64,000 nt of DNA from Loripinus fragilis (GCA_964019695.1 OZ026516.1:101556368-101620367), one strand, 5' to 3'; shown: positions 13,165-24,267, counted from the stretch's first letter. The notes: generated by a model not told the origin, from the letters alone. Program-made: numbers and translations.

Positions 13165-13360
13165 GTACGAGGCCCTCTCAGGGTTTTGGGGGAACAGGGG
13201 GGAAAGGGCATATATTTCAGGGGAACATGGGAACATAGGCCAAATTTTGAGGGGAAAAAAACAATATTGGGGAACAGGGAACATAAGAAAATAAATTTTC
13301 GCTTTTTTGGGGGAACGGAGGAACAAGCCAATTTAATTCAGTGGAACAAGGAAACAGGTA
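13165..13360. repeat. GGGGGAACA-rich degenerate repeat
   Basis: Seven or more GGGGAACA or GGGGGAAC motifs separated by T-rich spacers. Frames on both strands (13095-13331, 13186-13434) derive from this bias and match nothing recognisable. Confidence 0.5.
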
Positions 13361-13488
13361 CCCCATTGGAACCTCTAGTACCAGCACATCAAGATCAACG
13401 TTCAATAATATGGTATTTGATTTTTGACTTCTGACAACAAAGAGTTATCTTTCTTTGACCTGTTTTGACGCTTTATTTTTCCAGGCCA

Positions 13489-13746
13489 GGGCCCGGAATA
13501 ACAATGCCTCCTTAAAGTTAAGGAAGACTTAAGTTAAGTATTGATATTTCAACATGCTATATTAGATGCTAAATAAATTGCCTGGATCGATGCAGTACTT
13601 GTGGCCAAAGATATCATTGTGATCTACAGAAAAAACAAACCTATTTTGATTTTAATCTGATTGAAACGTTATTTTTCGCATCCTGAAAAACCAATACTTA
13701 ACTTAAGTCTTCCTTAACTTTAAGAGGGCATTGTAATTCCGGGCCC
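13489..13746. mobile_element. Inverted-repeat MITE with 54-bp arms
   Basis: The left arm 13489-13542 begins GGGCCCGGAATAACAATGCC. The right arm 13693-13746 is its near-perfect reverse complement and ends ATTCCGGGCCC. The 150-bp AT-rich loop has no coding signal. No second copy was seen, and the target duplication is unclear. Confidence 0.7.
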
Positions 13747-13794
13747 AGTACAGAGTAATGAGGATAAAGATTCTTTATTGATGCATGAGGACAT

Positions 13795-14055
13795 AACACC
13801 ATACTGTCGATAGGACGATAAGAAAATGATAGCTGTTTATAAAGATTGTGAAAGCTATTCACATTGATAATGGGAGTTGTCCATACATAATGTGGTAGCT
13901 GATCACTTAGATAATGGTAGTTGTTCATTCAGAATCTGACAGCCTTTCACTAATATAATGGTAGGTGTTAGTTCAGAATGTGGCAGCTGTTCACAAAGAT
14001 AATGGTAGTTGTTCATTTAGAATATGGTAGATGATCACTTCGATAATGGTACCTT
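13795..14055 (-). repeat. Inverted outlier block of the 44-bp minisatellite
   Basis: About five degenerate units of the 3490-12702 array in opposite orientation (GATAATGGTAGTTGTTCATT, AGAATGTGGCAGCTGTTCAC). It is separated from the main array by about 1.1 kb containing two MITEs. Confidence 0.8.
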
Positions 14056-14105
14056 TTTCGTCACTAGTCCGGCACTTGACCAATTGAGCTACGGTGCTCC
14101 CTGTA
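14056..14105 (-). repeat. Truncated tRNA-like fragment
   Basis: Minus strand reads GGGAGCACCGTAGCTCAATT then GGTCAAGTGCCGGACTAGTG, which resembles the 5' half of a tRNA (A box and anticodon arm). No B box follows, so it is a SINE or tRNA fragment. Confidence 0.4.
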
Positions 14106-14235
14106 AAATACCATGTTTATGCACATTTAGCCATGGGAAGAACTAAAGAATTAAATCATAATGTGTTTAAATCTATTCACGGGTCTTGAGAGCATCGTGC
14201 AATGCTTAGGATGTGTCACAATCATAAAATGACAA

Positions 14236-14940
14236 GTATAAGCTTTTCAAAGAAGCTTGCCATCTTTCAGTACTGAACTAAAGTGGGTTGAGGGTACAGT
14301 AACCATTTATAAGCAAAATTCCAGTAGCTGTTTCAAACGAAAGTGGTGAGCTGTTAAAGCTGCATACTCTGTAACTATGAACATTTTTCGAAAATTTTTA
14401 TTTTCTTTTTAAATCAGTTGTAAAAGTAGAATTAAGCTATGTTTTCACGATAAAAATGTTCAGTACATCTGAAAACTGCATGGAAAAGTGAATTATCTTA
14501 TCAAATAGGTGTATTTTTCTCTTGTTGGTAATTATTTGCGCCCCTCCAATAATTATAGACCGTTGAATTTTAACATGAATGCAGTTGTTTCGATAGTGAT
14601 AACTTGTTAAGATTTACGAAAATGGTAAAATGTTTACCTGGATTTGAGTATTTTACTGCGTTCTTGAAAAATAAAAATATTATTTTCAAAATTAGAAGAT
14701 CAAAAGTTACAGACTATGCATCTTTAAATGACACGACACGCCAAACTCATCACCATCTCCGCTACTACTAGCGGAGATGGCGATGATCTGGGTGTGTCAT
14801 TTTAGTGTTGTGACACCTTGATGTAATATTAATGGAAAGAGCTATCTCATGCTACACCTCTTAGCCGGTGCTACGATACAGGTTACATATTCAGTCAATT
14901 ATAATTGCCATCCACTTGAGTATGGAAATAATTTGTACAC
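14236..14940. mobile_element. Dispersed element with CCATCTCCGC hairpin, carrying a nested TTAA MITE
   Basis: Same family as 51790-52135: AAGCTTGCCATCTTTCAG start, central hairpin CATCTCCGCTACTACTAGCG with its complement (about 14739-14795), GTGTGTCATTTTA, then TCTTAGCCGGTGCTAC and CAATTATAATTGCCATCC. It is split by the 14359-14723 insertion, absent from the 52-kb copy. Confidence 0.75.
14359..14723. mobile_element. TTAA-flanked MITE (family I), 365 bp, nested
   Basis: Inverted ends AGCTGCATACTCTGTAACT and, complemented, AGATGCATAGTCTGTAACT. Flanked by TTAA at 14355-14358 and 14724-14727. A second copy is at 47426-47800 with TTAA on both sides. TTAA duplication suggests piggyBac-type mobilisation. 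No coding capacity. Confidence 0.8.
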
Positions 14941-15039
14941 AATGCTTGCATTATCAGAAGTAGTCTAAAATGCATTTAGATATATGCAGCATACTTAAAA
15001 AGACAGATGGCATTTTCAGGAAAAATATGTTGACAGGCA

Positions 15040-15137
15040 TCCCCCCCACCCCCACCACCACCACCGCCATCACCACACGCACGCACAAACACACACACCC
15101 TCCATCACCCTCCGCCTCCCCCCCCCCCCCCCCGAGT
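15040..15137. repeat. C-rich and CACA low-complexity tract
   Basis: CCCCCCACCCCCACCACC, then CA/CG-rich repeats, then a run of about 16 C at 15118-15133. The frame at 14970-15158 is a product of this composition. The flanking 15140-15570 shows nothing recognisable. Confidence 0.8.
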
Positions 15138-15574
15138 GGTTCTGTGTGTTGTTGTTAATAGGTAGTGAAGACCCAGGTGAAATTCCACATTAGGCCACAG
15201 GTCCTGCGAGACTGAGTACATCAGAATTGTTTTGCGAATAAGGTATAAGGGAAATATTTATTTTCTTTCTTTCACAAAAAAGCCATGTCATGATAGCTTT
15301 CTTTTTATATAAGGAAAAAGGGGGAAAGAGACAAATAACAAAACAGGACACACTTGTTAGTCTGCCGCAAAGATTAACAACCAGATTAAGTCAGTAATTA
15401 GTCTTTTAAACCTTAATTTGACATAGAATATGCCATTTATAGTTTATGCCTGTAATATATAGCTTTAAAACAGTTTTGAAGTCCGATTGGTTTCCATTTA
15501 TTAATTACGGACAGTGCCGCTTCAATAGAACACGACCCATATATGGGAACGCATAAGATATTTTGGTTCTTATC

Positions 15575-15862
15575 AGCGCGGATCCAGAAAGTGTTGTCAG
15601 AGGTCCAACTTTGACTACGTTTTTTAGTTGATGAGGGAGTAGGATCCAAATACCACTGTAAGCGGGTCATCATCGGCCAGCCATCGAAACGCCATTTAAA
15701 TGGCGTTTCGCTGGCGGGCAGATGATGTCCCACCATCGAATGCTGGCTTGGCAGCTTTGTGATTTTTCTGCAAATCCGGACCAGTATTGCTTAGAATCCC
15801 CATAGCTTTGTGATTTCTCAGTGGGTAGTTCGCACCCCCTGTCCCTAATTCGGATCCGCGCA
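15575..15862. mobile_element. GGATCC-palindrome MITE (copy 2)
   Basis: Ends AGCGCGGATCCAGAAAG and CGGATCCGCGC. Contains GTTGTCAGAGGTCCAACTTT. A long palindrome at 15664-15730 is centred on GCCATTTAAATGGC with CGAAACGCC/GGCGTTTCG arms. Frames on the minus strand here are element read-through. Confidence 0.8.
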
Positions 15863-16164
15863 TATCTTATATGCGCATACTTATGAAATATGCGCAAACT
15901 CCTCATTTAAAAGCCCATACGGAACTATGCAGATCTAGATGTCTAATTTTTTGCCTGAGCATTCTTCTGCCTCCATTCTTTGTGTATGCGATAAGCGAGG
16001 GCCCAGGCGAATCTGCGCATATGCACTAAGGCTAGTATGAGCCTTTGATGCTGGGCAATGCTATAATGACCGAAATCGCACATGCTGGCCCTGGCCATCG
16101 ATTGCCAGATCTCTACGCTGACTTGGGGTACGCGGTGTGATAGAAAACATGGCGGGCTATATTC

Positions 16165-16443
16165 ATCCAGAAAGTTCGTAGGAGGGTGTCCAACTCTGAC
16201 AACCTTTTTTTAGTTGATGAGGAGAGAGAGGGTCTAAATACCACTATAAATGAAGCGGGCCATCATCGGCCCGCCAGCGAAACGCCGTTTCGCTCGCGGG
16301 CCGATGATGGTGTACCTTGGTAGCTTTATGATTTTTCAGGGGATCCGGACCAATTTTTCTAAGGAATCCTATAGCTTTATGATTTTCCTGGGGCGGGGGG
16401 GGGGGGGGAGTCCAGACCCCATTTACCCCTCTGGATCCGCGCT
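16165..16443. mobile_element. GGATCC-palindrome MITE (copy 3)
   Basis: TCCAGAAAGTTCG start, GGTGTCCAACTCTGACAACC, palindrome 16257-16310 built on CGCCAGCGAAACGCCGTTTC (loop bases lost), a G-run at 16394-16409 and CTCTGGATCCGCGC end. Confidence 0.8.
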
Positions 16444-16659
16444 GACCGCGAATGTGTGAAATAATCCCCTATTTTTCGCGGAATTGATCAGATAGGATAC
16501 CGATTTCCATGCACGGGGTGACACTTGTATGTTCAGAAATCGGAACATTAATCAAAGAAAAAAATGGAGAAAGGAGAAACGCCTGTACAAAAAAAAAACT
16601 TTTATGGTGACGGAGTTCCGTCCACGGACAGTGACTAAAATGAGTCTTCAATCTATTGT

Positions 16660-16870
16660 ATAACATTCCGTCTTGTTTCTTTGCATGCTGAACAATTTTG
16701 CAGGATTTGTCGTCTGCTAACTCTTTCCAAAATCATTTCAGTGTCAAACGGTTTGGATCCAGATCCGGGCTGAAGTTCTGTTGGTCCTGATCTCGGTCCA
16801 AATTGTCAGCAAAGGTAATCAGCAGACGGCAAAATTCGCCTCTAGCAAGGAGAAAGTCAACTGTATAAAA
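16660..16870. mobile_element. Family B MITE fragment (TTTGCATGCTG ... TTTGGATCCAGATC)
   Basis: Shares TCTTTGCATGCTG, TTGTCGTCTGCTAAC, CAAACGGTTTGGATCCAGAT and CAAAGGTAATCAGCAGACG with the intact copy at 34030-34225. Chance frames on both strands cross it. The following stretch to 17760 shows no recognisable gene. Confidence 0.6.
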
Positions 16871-17774
16871 TTCTACCCACAGAAATTCAACGACAAAAAC
16901 ACGTACGGCGTATCTGGAATCGCAAAGGACGCCACGGCAACGCCACAGCATCGAAAGTTTCTGTAGCTATTACGCTACACGATCGCCTCGTTCGCGAGCG
17001 CTCGCAAAACTTTAAGGCGCGGTATTTTTTAAACAGGTTAAAAGAATCGTACCTTGAATGCTTGATACGCAACGGCAACGCGGTAGGTCACGGTATCTGA
17101 CGCAGACTGAAATATCTTATTTGGTGTGAATGAGTTGATTGTTCATACAAATTGCTCCCTGTCTGTTTGGGGGTGGGGCGCTCTTGAAATGACAGAGCTT
17201 GAATATTGATTGCTTCATGAACGAAAAAATAGTAACAACAAATTTGTTTTTCGACAATCGCGTACATGACGTCGACACTAACGCCAGTGAGTCGCCATTT
17301 TACCCGAAATAGCTGTCAAAACTGATGTACGATAGATATTTTCAACACCTTTCTGATTTTGAAATATGGTCTTCTACCTTAAGGCTATTGGAACGTCAGT
17401 CGCGCGCGCCGTTTCGTCTGCAAGTCAAGAACGTCTGCGACGGATGACAATCGGCTATTGAATGCTTGTGATGGCTGACAAATAATTTGTTACGTGTTCA
17501 TAACGAAATGTTTAAAACTAAATGAGGTTGATTGAAACGACATTTTCACATTGTGAATGTACTTATTAACCATTTTCCCGCCGTTCAAGACGAACTTCTA
17601 TTTAACCCTTTTGTTCGTGAATATTCATATAAAACTTTAACTCTCACGTGACATAGAACACAGAAAGTAGTTGTCAGGTCCACTAGTGTATGATCATATC
17701 TAATCATATTTCCATAAGCAGATAGGCAGCTCTTTTAATGCGCGAAAAAACAATTAAGGGCACTCACGGCTTCT

Positions 17775-17838
17775 TCGGGGGGGGGGGGGGAGGCACGTGC
17801 CCCAGCCCCCACCAACCCCCCTGGGTCCGACACTGCCT
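17775..17838. repeat. Poly-G fragment related to the GGATCC-palindrome family
   Basis: A run of 14 G (17778-17791) then GCACGTGCCCCAGCCCCC and CCCCCCTGGGTCCG. It resembles the terminal part of the family at 1915 and 16165. Confidence 0.4.
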
Positions 17839-18022
17839 TCCCAAGTTCTATTGATGTGATTATTACTTTACATGATTTCAATTAATAGCAAGAAGACGGT
17901 GTGGATCATGATAATCTAGCTTCTCGTGAAATATCCGAGTTTAGCTTAGTAAGAGTTAACCTTTGAATGACGGGTATCAAATATTGCAATCAAGGACCTC
18001 CAATGAGGAAAATTAAATACCA

Positions 18023-18428
18023 TAAGGCCAGAATTTTTTTATAAGTTGATTTACGAACCCTCCTACTGTAATTTTCCAGAAAGTAAAAAAAAAATATAAT
18101 TTAATTTCTAAAAAAAAAATTATTTTATCCCCCGACTCTAAATATTATTTGTTTTGTTGAAAAAATAATTTATTTTTGAGGTTCTGTTTGTGTATTTTGA
18201 GAGTGACACTGTTAAAAATGATTGTCCTATGCAGGAAAATTACGAAATATTTAAAGATTTACCACAGACTGTTGGTTTACTTTACTAGTTTCACTATATT
18301 AAAAAAAAACTCTGAAAATGACCAGTCAACTGGTCATTTTCAGAGCTTTTTTTCTTTTTTTCGTCCCCTCGACCCTAAATCTGAACAAAAATTCCCGTAA
18401 ACCAACTAACAAAAAAAATCTGGCCTTA
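18023..18428. mobile_element. TAAGGCCAGA inverted-end MITE, about 406 bp
   Basis: Ends TAAGGCCAGAATTTTTTT and, complemented, TAAGGCCAGATTTTTTTT. If TA is the target duplication the element is AGGCCAG...CTGGCCT. A 35-bp hairpin around CTCTGAAAATGACCAGT lies at 18319-18355. A plus frame inside (18176-18400) is chance. Confidence 0.65.
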
Positions 18429-18595
18429 CATGCGGATCAGATGCGCATGATACTACTAGGTAGTATCATAGTATCATACGCCTCTAGGTAGTATCATACG
18501 CCTCTGAAATTTCAATGGGAATATATATTGTTGTATTGCATTGTGTACATGTTGGGTCGTTGGCCTTTTGTACTAAATAAAGATTATCTATAGCT

Positions 18596-18740
18596 TTTCA
18601 GAAAAATGAATTTGTTGACTCTTTCCTTGCTAGCGACGAATTTTGTCGTCTTCTGATAACCTTTGCAAACAGTTTGGACTCAGAATGTCGGTCCTGATCT
18701 GGATCCAAACCGTTTGACACTCTAATAGTGTTCCTGAAAG
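18596..18740 (-). mobile_element. Family B MITE fragment, minus orientation
   Basis: GTTGACTCTTTCCTTGCTAG, TTTTGTCGTCTTCTGATAAC, GGATCCAAACCGTTTGACAC: the right half of family B as at 34100-34225. Confidence 0.55.
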
Positions 18741-19038
18741 AATTTTTCGAAAAAGTTAATTTTGAAAAAAAAAGTCGGCGGGCGACAACACTTTCTAAAT
18801 TAAGAGATGCCACGGGGACAGCCGTTGTGGATAATAACACCACGTGTGCAGCCATGTATACGTATGTGCCAAATTAATGTTCACAAATTTAAAAGAAATG
18901 CTTAAATTATGAGAAATTAAGACATTCATTTCTTCTTCACTTCAATTTTATTCTTTTTTTTTTGTGTGCTAAATTTGGATGATAAAAGCAGGCCTTCAAA
19001 TGTTCACAGTTAATAATTTTGTTCATGGTTTTGCATAT

Positions 19039-19138
19039 TGTTGCTAAGCAATCGTGGTGTTGCATACGGTTGCTAAGCAACCGATTTAAAGAGCTAAAAT
19101 GTCACTAGTATGCTCAATTTGGTGGTAACCATGGTTAC
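19039..19138. promoter_or_regulatory. Cluster of RFX X-box-like palindromes
   Basis: GTTGCTAAGCAA at 19039-19052 and the perfect palindrome CGGTTGCTAAGCAACCG at 19067-19083 both fit the RFX X-box pattern (RYYNYY, 1-3 bases, RRNRAC). GTAACCATGGTTAC at 19125-19138 is a related palindrome that does not fit fully. X-boxes bind RFX factors, classically upstream of ciliary genes. No ciliary exon was recognised nearby. Confidence 0.4.
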
Positions 19139-19352
19139 AAGGAATGAATTTCTGATGTGTTTTTTTCTACTGCTACTCAAAGACATCATATTTTATATAT
19201 ATTGGCAATCAAAAATTCATTTGCTTGTCTTTCTTTTATTGCTAGATAACGTAAAACGCAAACGTGTAAATGCAATCACTCACGTTTCAAAGTTCCTAAA
19301 ATGGGGGATGTGGAAGACAAATAAAAATGGTAAAAATCAAATTATACTTTAG
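19110..19352 (+). CDS. Doubtful 80-codon ORF, hydrophobic, unrecognised
   Basis: Starts with ATG 27 bp after the X-box-like palindromes and itself overlaps the third one. The predicted peptide has two leucine-rich hydrophobic stretches, then a basic end (VKRKRV, NKNGKN). No family is recognised, and AT-rich composition makes a chance frame more likely than a gene. Listed only because of its position next to the possible regulatory cluster. Confidence 0.1.
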   Translation: MLNLVVTMVTRNEFLMCFFLLLLKDIIFYIYWQSKIHLLVFLLLLDNVKRKRVNAITHVSKFLKWGMWKTNKNGKNQIIL

Positions 19353-19789
19353 ACTTAGTTTAAACTTTATTTTATTTGTACAATACATAAACAAATATAC
19401 ATAGCAACACACTCATACTATAATAACATTAAAGCATTATACAAAAGGGATTCAGAAAAAAGTCAGTTGACTTATTCAAATCTGTATCCCTTTAACACAT
19501 GTTCAATAAGACAGTTAGCCTGTCTCCAGACGTTAAAATGGAAATTTCTACTATGGGGTAAAATCTCTGAAATCTAAGATGCATTACATCATATTGCTAG
19601 TCAATTCTTCTGTCTCAATTTAACATAAGAATAAGTGAAACCATGAGTTTTATAATTTTATTTATTGCCCATTATGTTTTTAGTTCATCATACGTTCGTC
19701 GTAAGGTAATGTCCTTTGATTATACGGTGATGTCTGTTAACAGTCTGTTTATAGTCCAGTGTGTCGCCATCTTGCTACTTCAGTAACCG

Positions 19790-19905
19790 TGCGCCGACCC
19801 ACCGTCGATCTCCAGAAGGTTCTTGGCGTATAGTAGCAACTATAGATGTTCGAATCGAAGTATAGTTGCTATAGTAGAGACTATAGTTCGATTCGAAGTT
19901 GGCCC
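19790..19905. mobile_element. Fragment of the 12706-13144 Harbinger-like MITE
   Basis: GACCCACCGTCGATCTC, TATAGTAGCAACTATAGATG, TTCGAATCGAAG and ACTATAGTTCGATTCGAAG match the right half of the element at 12706-13144. Confidence 0.7.
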
Positions 19906-19924
19906 GCGGATGTCTTCACCCCCT

Positions 19925-20235
19925 AGTCCCTTTCTTTAAGGTAGCATTTCCCATAATTTTTGTTAGCTACATCCAACACTGATCCAGTGTAACTTTCTCC
20001 CCAGCTACTTCCCATCTACGCCGTGTCGCTTTATTTAAGGTATTATGTACCATGTCCTTGGCCTTTGCCGTGTCGCTTTATTTAAGGTAGTATTTCCCTT
20101 TTCCTGTGCCAGCTACTTCCTATCTTCGTCGTGTCGCTTTTATTTAATGTAGCATTTTCCATGTCCTGGGTAAGCTACTACTGTTTCTATCTTTGTCGTG
20201 GTAGCATTTCCCATGTTCGGGGCTCAGCTGCTCAT
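19925..20235. repeat. Degenerate minisatellite, about 70-bp unit
   Basis: Four to five copies of GTGTCGCTTTATTTAAGGTA, GCATTTCCCATGTCCT and AGCTACTTCCTATCTTCGTC. After it, 20240-21450 has only one short repeat and no gene. Confidence 0.7.
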
Positions 20236-20721
20236 TTCACTTTGATGTGAATACCCTTTGGCTTTTCAACCATATAAAGATCATAATTTCATTGAAATTT
20301 AATATAACTAAAGTAACAAGATAGTTTCAATATATTGGCATTACAAACCACTTTTAATTTCTTTGCTTCATACTAGTTTTAAATAAAAATAAAGATCAAG
20401 TCACGACTACAAACTAGATAATGCCGCCATATGCAACCCCTACCAAAAGTGGAACTAGACAAATTAGAATGTTTTTCCACACATATTTTATATGTGTATA
20501 GTCAATTTAACTACATAACTGGGATAGAAAAAATACCCATATTTTCGGTTCGAATGTGTACGTAAATGTGTTTTTGTGCATATATAGTAATTACGCCCCT
20601 GAGTAGACTTCTGTTATCACATTTTCTGTCGGCCTATGTGGGTACCTAAGAATTTGAGCATCGGAGCTCTTGTTGTCCTGTCGAAGAGTACCTAAGGTCT
20701 TGCAACTATGGTTTCCTCGTG

Positions 20722-20812
20722 ATGACAGGAAAGGCTCTGATCAGACTCAGCGGATGTCCAAGCTGATCGGGGTGTAAGACTCAGCGGATGCCGAAGCTGA
20801 TCGGAGTCTTCC
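20722..20812. repeat. Paired CTGATC hairpin repeat
   Basis: Two tandem copies of AGACTCAGCGGATG, then CAAGCTGATCGG. Related short motifs (GATCAGCCTGAGCGGATG) recur at 40301-40330 and, diverged, near 26245 and 36640. Confidence 0.5.
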
Positions 20813-21589
20813 ATGGACGCACATGTAGATCACTTTGTTGATTTTTCACGCGCAATGGATCCTTCAAACTTACAGGAATCATGGAAATAGAAGGGTATAG
20901 TTTTACGATGAAATTAGCGTTGCTGCCTCTCGGCAATATATACTGTCACTTTTAAGTACCAATCGCCATAAAACCAATCAAATTCATTTGTTCGTCTCAA
21001 ATTTTGCTTGTAATGTTATGACGCCATGATGTATTTGTGGGGTCTACAAGTCGAGCCTCAGGGGTTTACTGTCATGGCGTTGTTTTAACTTTGTATTAGA
21101 ATTCGCTAATATTACGTCAGTTAACAAACTCACTAAGACAATTATACGAGGTAATTACGAGTTTTTTTCTTTAAACTTCATTTTTATTATGAGTCGAAGT
21201 AATAAAAGGAGAGTTCAAAAGATCCATTCTGAGTTACCGCCGCCATGCATTGACTGGCATAGAAATAACTATACTTTACTATATCTCAAACCCAGTTCTA
21301 GCATTACCAAATAATATGGAAAATGTTGTTGTTGTTTTTTGTTTTTTTTTTGTTTTTTTTTTTGCATTGTTAATATCTTTCGCACATAAAATGCCCTGCG
21401 TTCCGGTAGTAGAAAGCTTTCGCCCATAATATGCCGGGCGGTCTTTTATGTTATGTTATACCCCCAGCATTTATACCGATATATAGTTTTCGTCTTTCCG
21501 ATCGTATGTTTGTTCGTTCGTTTGTTTGTTCGTTCGTTAATCCGTCACGTTCGTAGAATTTACGACAACGTTTTGGTTAAAGTTTCTCA

Positions 21590-22710
21590 AGTGGTACCTG
21601 TAGATTGTATTTATCTCCGTAACCACTTATCAGAAAGCATTCATACTTGGACCATGGTTGTCCTGGAGGGTTGGCATCAGATCATGACTCCAGACACAAG
21701 GCTCCTACCCCTGTGTGGGATTGGAGGTCAAGGTTTAGGACACCTTCAAAAGCTACGACCAAGTTTTGGTTTGCGTATATCTCAGTCACCATTTATCAGA
21801 AAGCACCATAGTTACCCTGGATGATTGGCATTTACAGGTACATCACGACTCCGAACTCCTGAGTGGGACTGGAGGTTCAAACCTAGGACACCTTTAAAAA
21901 ACTAGTATTCTGTTTGTCTCACCTATGCAGACAAATCACTTATTAGAAAGCATTCATGGACAATTGATACCATTCATAGTTGGCTTTTACTCAACTGCCT
22001 AAATTATCAGAAAGCACCATAATTACCCCGGATGATTGACATTTACAGGTACATGTACATCATGACTCCGAGCTCCAGGATTTCTACCCCTGAGTGGGGC
22101 TGGAGGTCCAAACCTAGGACACTTTTAAAAAGTAATATTCTGTTTTTCTGACTTATGAAGATGTCTTACCAACCATTTATTAGCAAGCATTCATGTTTGA
22201 ACAATTGATACCATTCATAGTTAGCTTTCACTCAACGGCCTAAGACCTTTAGGTCCCTCGACGGTTATAGACACTTGCATTCATGCTCCAGGATGGGGCT
22301 AGAGGTCAAAATCAAGGACATCTTAGGGTTTCTTGTATATAATCATTCGTATTTGAACAATGACTGACTTTCTCACTTTGACGTTGGGGCTAGTTGTCAA
22401 AATCTAGGACACCTTTAAAAATTGCTATTCTATTCCTCTGACTTACCAACCATCTATGAGAAAGCATCAATATTTGGAAAATTGGAACCATTAATGACTG
22501 GCTCCCACTCTGATTCCGGACTCAAGGATTTCTGCCCCTGAGTGGGACTGGAGGTCCAAACCTTGGATACTTTCCCAAATGTGGGGCTAGATTTTCTAGC
22601 TGTTTTTCTTTTATAAAATCATATGTATTTGACCAGCAGGTACTATTAATTTAAGGGTTGAATTCTCCCTAAGGGTTCAATGCCCCAGGGTGGGGCTAGA
22701 GGTCAAAATC
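21590..22710. repeat. Old tandem array, about 190-bp unit
   Basis: Five or six strongly diverged copies share ATTTATCAGAAAGCATTCAT, GACTCCGAACTC, CTGAGTGGGACTGGAGGT and CCTAGGACACCTTTAAAA in order. The plus frame at 21453-21824 reads into the first copy and carries no recognisable domain. Confidence 0.7.
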
Positions 22711-22750
22711 TAGTTTTATATGAGAACAGTAAGTCATCAGCTGGGGGTAT

Positions 22751-22924
22751 ACTGAAAATTCGGAATTTTTGCAAGGGTTTCGTGAGAATAAAATCCTCGC
22801 GAAGTGGTGAAACCACTCTGTCATTTACTCAGGAAGGTAAATCATGACTTTTTACGTCGCAAATATGTCTTTTAACGCTATTCGCGAAAATAAAATTTTC
22901 ACGAAATTTTCCGAATTTACAGTT
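22751..22924. mobile_element. ACTGxAAATTCGGAA inverted-end MITE
   Basis: Left ACTGAAAATTCGGAATTTTT and right (complemented) ACTGTAAATTCGGAAAATTT. Internal GAATAAAATCCTCGCGAA and TTCGCGAAAATAAAATTTTC are also inverted. Flanked by TA on both sides, which suggests a Tc1/mariner-type MITE. Confidence 0.6.
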
Positions 22925-22950
22925 ACTATCTCTTAGGGCACTTTTTGCCG

Positions 22951-23032
22951 TGTTGTTGTTGTTGTTGTTGTTGTCGTCGTCGTCATCGGCGTCGTTGTTG
23001 TTGTTGTTGGTGGTGGTGGTGTTGGTGGTGGT

Positions 23033-23070
<38 letters not shown>

Positions 23071-23088
23071 TGTTGTTGTTGTTGTTGT
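22951..23088. repeat. GTT/GTC/GTG trinucleotide microsatellite
   Basis: Blocks (GTT)n, (GTC)n, (GTT)n, (GTG)n, (GTC)12-13 and (GTT)n in succession. All frames through it are low complexity. Confidence 0.95.
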
Positions 23089-23900
23089 TTAAACATCGAA
23101 GCTCAATCTATATTGAAAAGGTGGAAACTATGATTTGCAAAAAGAGTGGGCAAATATCGAAAATCGAAAATCAAACTAGGTCATGTTATGGTTCCTTCGT
23201 GCCTGCACAATGAGGTGCACCATGGCGTGTTTTTCTCTTGTCAACTTACGCCCACCACCTGTCTCCGAGGGCTGGTCCTACTTTTCAATTTGGATCACGA
23301 AGCCAGGGTCTCTCCATACTAAAGAAAGACGTTTGAATGCCTGACTGAAAGATTTATTTTACAGGTTTATTAAAATTTCAAATCTGCGCATACTTCGAGA
23401 AAATAGCCCATCTCTTAACGTCAGTACGCATATTGTTAACCCCCTTAACCCTTTGTACTCAGATGGATTTTCCCATACATGTTGATACAATAAGTATGGG
23501 ATCGTCCATTTTGTATTCTAAGGGGCCGCAGGTAGAAGTTCCTAATGCTAGGTTTACACTATGTTCCCGGCAGCCACGGCAGTCACGGTAGCCAGAAATT
23601 TAGCTCGCCGTGGTGTTTTCAGTCATTTTTGCCTTTGTGTTCAAGTTCTGTTAAGTCTCGTTACGTTTTCTCACGGTCTGTCAAGGTCTGCAGTGACAGA
23701 GGCTCGCCGGCGTGCTATGGTCAGTCACGGATGGTTCTACGTTTCCTCCCGGCCTGCCACGTTCTGTTGGGACCTCTCACGTTTTGTTACGTTGCGATCA
23801 AGTTCTGCTACGTCTATCAAGTTCTGTCAAGGTTTTCTAACGTCACAGTAACGATGAAACGTGGGCGATGAATGGTGTTTGAGCCCAAATAAGCCCACGG

Positions 23901-23907
23901 TATAAAA
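23901..23907 (+). promoter_or_regulatory. TATA box of the Harbinger-like relict
   Basis: CACGGTATAAAAAGGAGG lies 74 bp before the ATG of the partial transposase frame, right after the left subterminal repeats, which is a plausible transposase promoter. Confidence 0.5.
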
Positions 23908-23974
23908 AGGAGGTCCACAAAGCTGCTGCAATCGTTATATTATGAACCCTTGATCAAAAACATCACTACATGTA

Positions 23975-24226
23975 ATGGCAATGAAGAAGCCGATTTTGTA
24001 TATATATATTGCTAGGAGCGTACATCTAGCCTTTGTGGCAGCAAGGAGGCCACCAGCAGCTGTATCGTCTAGCAGGAAGGTTAAAGACGGATGCAAAGTG
24101 CAGGCATGGTTTTCGGAAGAACGAATGCAACAATTGGGATATTTCTCAACTTTTATAGCAAGAGAGCTTCGCATCGAAAATGTTTACGCATTTCAGGCCC
24201 CAAAGCTCTTCAAAACTGTACAATGA
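23975..24226 (+). pseudogene. Truncated Harbinger-type transposase N-terminus
   Basis: 83-codon frame starting with ATG. Residues 45-74 contain WFSEERMQQLGYFSTFIARE followed by LRIENVYAFQ. This resembles the conserved segment before the catalytic domain of animal Harbinger transposases, typically of the form R-R-Q-x-x-G-x-Y-x-x-L-x-x-E-L-R-x-E-D-x-x-x-F. The frame stops before any DDE residues, and the following sequence returns to MITE and subterminal repeats. The catalytic core is therefore missing. The resemblance is by recalled motif, not a search. Confidence 0.5.
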
Positions 24227-24267
24227 GAGTCTTGAAACAAAAACACCAGCCATTGGTATCAGCATTA

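Noticed and set aside
21453..21824. 123-codon plus frame, longest outside BMP3
   Set aside because: Second half is one unit of a decayed 190-bp tandem repeat and the first half comes from a TTCGTTCG-type simple repeat.
22945..23213. Frames encoding poly-Cys/Arg or poly-Leu/Ser
   Set aside because: Translation of the GTT/GTC microsatellite; no start context or flanking domain.
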